Shown here piece after piece: positions 5,458 through 5,596 of a stretch of DNA of 5,596 nt. The notes below the pieces were generated by a model. The model was not told where the DNA came from, did not search any database, and saw nothing but the letters and a program-made list of their open reading frames with translations. Each line of letters begins with the position of its first letter. Position 1 is the stretch's first letter. The translations under genes and the position numbers were made by a program. The DNA is from Paracoccaceae bacterium (GTDB lineage: Bacteria; Pseudomonadota; Alphaproteobacteria; Rhodobacterales; Rhodobacteraceae): NCBI GenBank assembly GCA_019090405.1, contig JAHRVZ010000380.1:1-5596 (forward strand), given 5' to 3'.

Positions 5458-5596
5458 CCGACTGGAACGCCATGAGCGACGCCGAGTTCCGCGCCGAAGT
5501 CCGCCAATTCTTTGAAACGGAATACCCGGACGAGTTGCGCAACCTGTCGCACCGCCCCTTCTTTGCCGAAATTGAACATTGGCATAACAAAATTCA
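5454..5596 (+). CDS. Acyl-CoA dehydrogenase N-terminus, 3' partial
   Basis: The reading frame opens at ATG 5454 within the stop of the previous gene and stays open to the window edge, giving 47 residues plus two bases. The sequence begins MTDWNAMSDAEFRAEVRQFF and continues with TEYPDELRN and HWHNKI. The E-F-R-x-E-V-R-x-F-F pattern followed by a Y-P-D-E-L-R segment is the usual first helix of FadE-type dehydrogenases encoded next to a partner subunit. The FAD- and substrate-binding regions are outside the window, so it cannot be told whether this is the catalytic or the structural subunit. The 4-nt overlap and strong ribosome binding site imply stoichiometric expression with the upstream dehydrogenase. 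The family call rests on a short N-terminal similarity and on context. Confidence 0.75.
   Translation, partial: MTDWNAMSDAEFRAEVRQFFETEYPDELRNLSHRPFFAEIEHWHNKI

Overview
The window is a dense block of seven + strand genes for acyl-CoA degradation. Spacers are very short, three gene junctions overlap, and there is no RNA gene, mobile element, CRISPR array or clear terminator. GC content, judged by eye, is moderately high, and the gene content fits an alphaproteobacterium, possibly a Rhodobacterales/Roseobacter-type bacterium. That taxonomic call is inference from composition and gene families only.

Left block (1-3084): a thiolase-fold protein truncated at the window's 5' edge (1-1040), a double-hotdog MaoC/hydratase-2 enoyl-CoA hydratase (1068-1922), and a class III CoA-transferase-fold protein (1939-3084). 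The thiolase-like protein lacks the nucleophilic Cys and has YDAF where SCP2 thiolases have HDCF, which points to an Ltp2-like retro-aldolase rather than a true thiolase. The CoA-transferase-fold protein carries the His/Asp/Glu set of alpha-methylacyl-CoA racemase, so it is better read as a racemase.

Middle junction (3085-3162): a strong-looking sigma70-type promoter (TTGACG, 17 nt, TATTCT) starts right after the racemase stop codon. A perfect 18-bp inverted repeat overlaps its -10 and the expected transcription start. This looks like an operator, perhaps for a TetR-family repressor, and it would make the right block separately regulated.

Right block (3163-5596): a transglutaminase-like protein that keeps Cys and His but lacks the usual Asp, a single-hotdog MaoC hydratase, and two consecutive acyl-CoA dehydrogenase genes. 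The second dehydrogenase is cut off by the window's 3' edge. The last three genes are joined by 4- to 8-nt overlaps, so translational coupling is likely.

Together the genes can be read as one route: racemisation of an alpha-methyl-branched acyl-CoA, dehydrogenation by a probably two-subunit dehydrogenase, hydration by MaoC enzymes, and retro-aldol cleavage by the thiolase-like protein. This resembles the actinobacterial igr cholesterol side-chain operon (paired FadE, MaoC hydratases, Ltp2) in what seems to be a proteobacterial setting. The substrate (sterol or bile-acid side chain, isoprenoid or other branched acid) cannot be fixed from this window. The transglutaminase-like gene is the least expected member.
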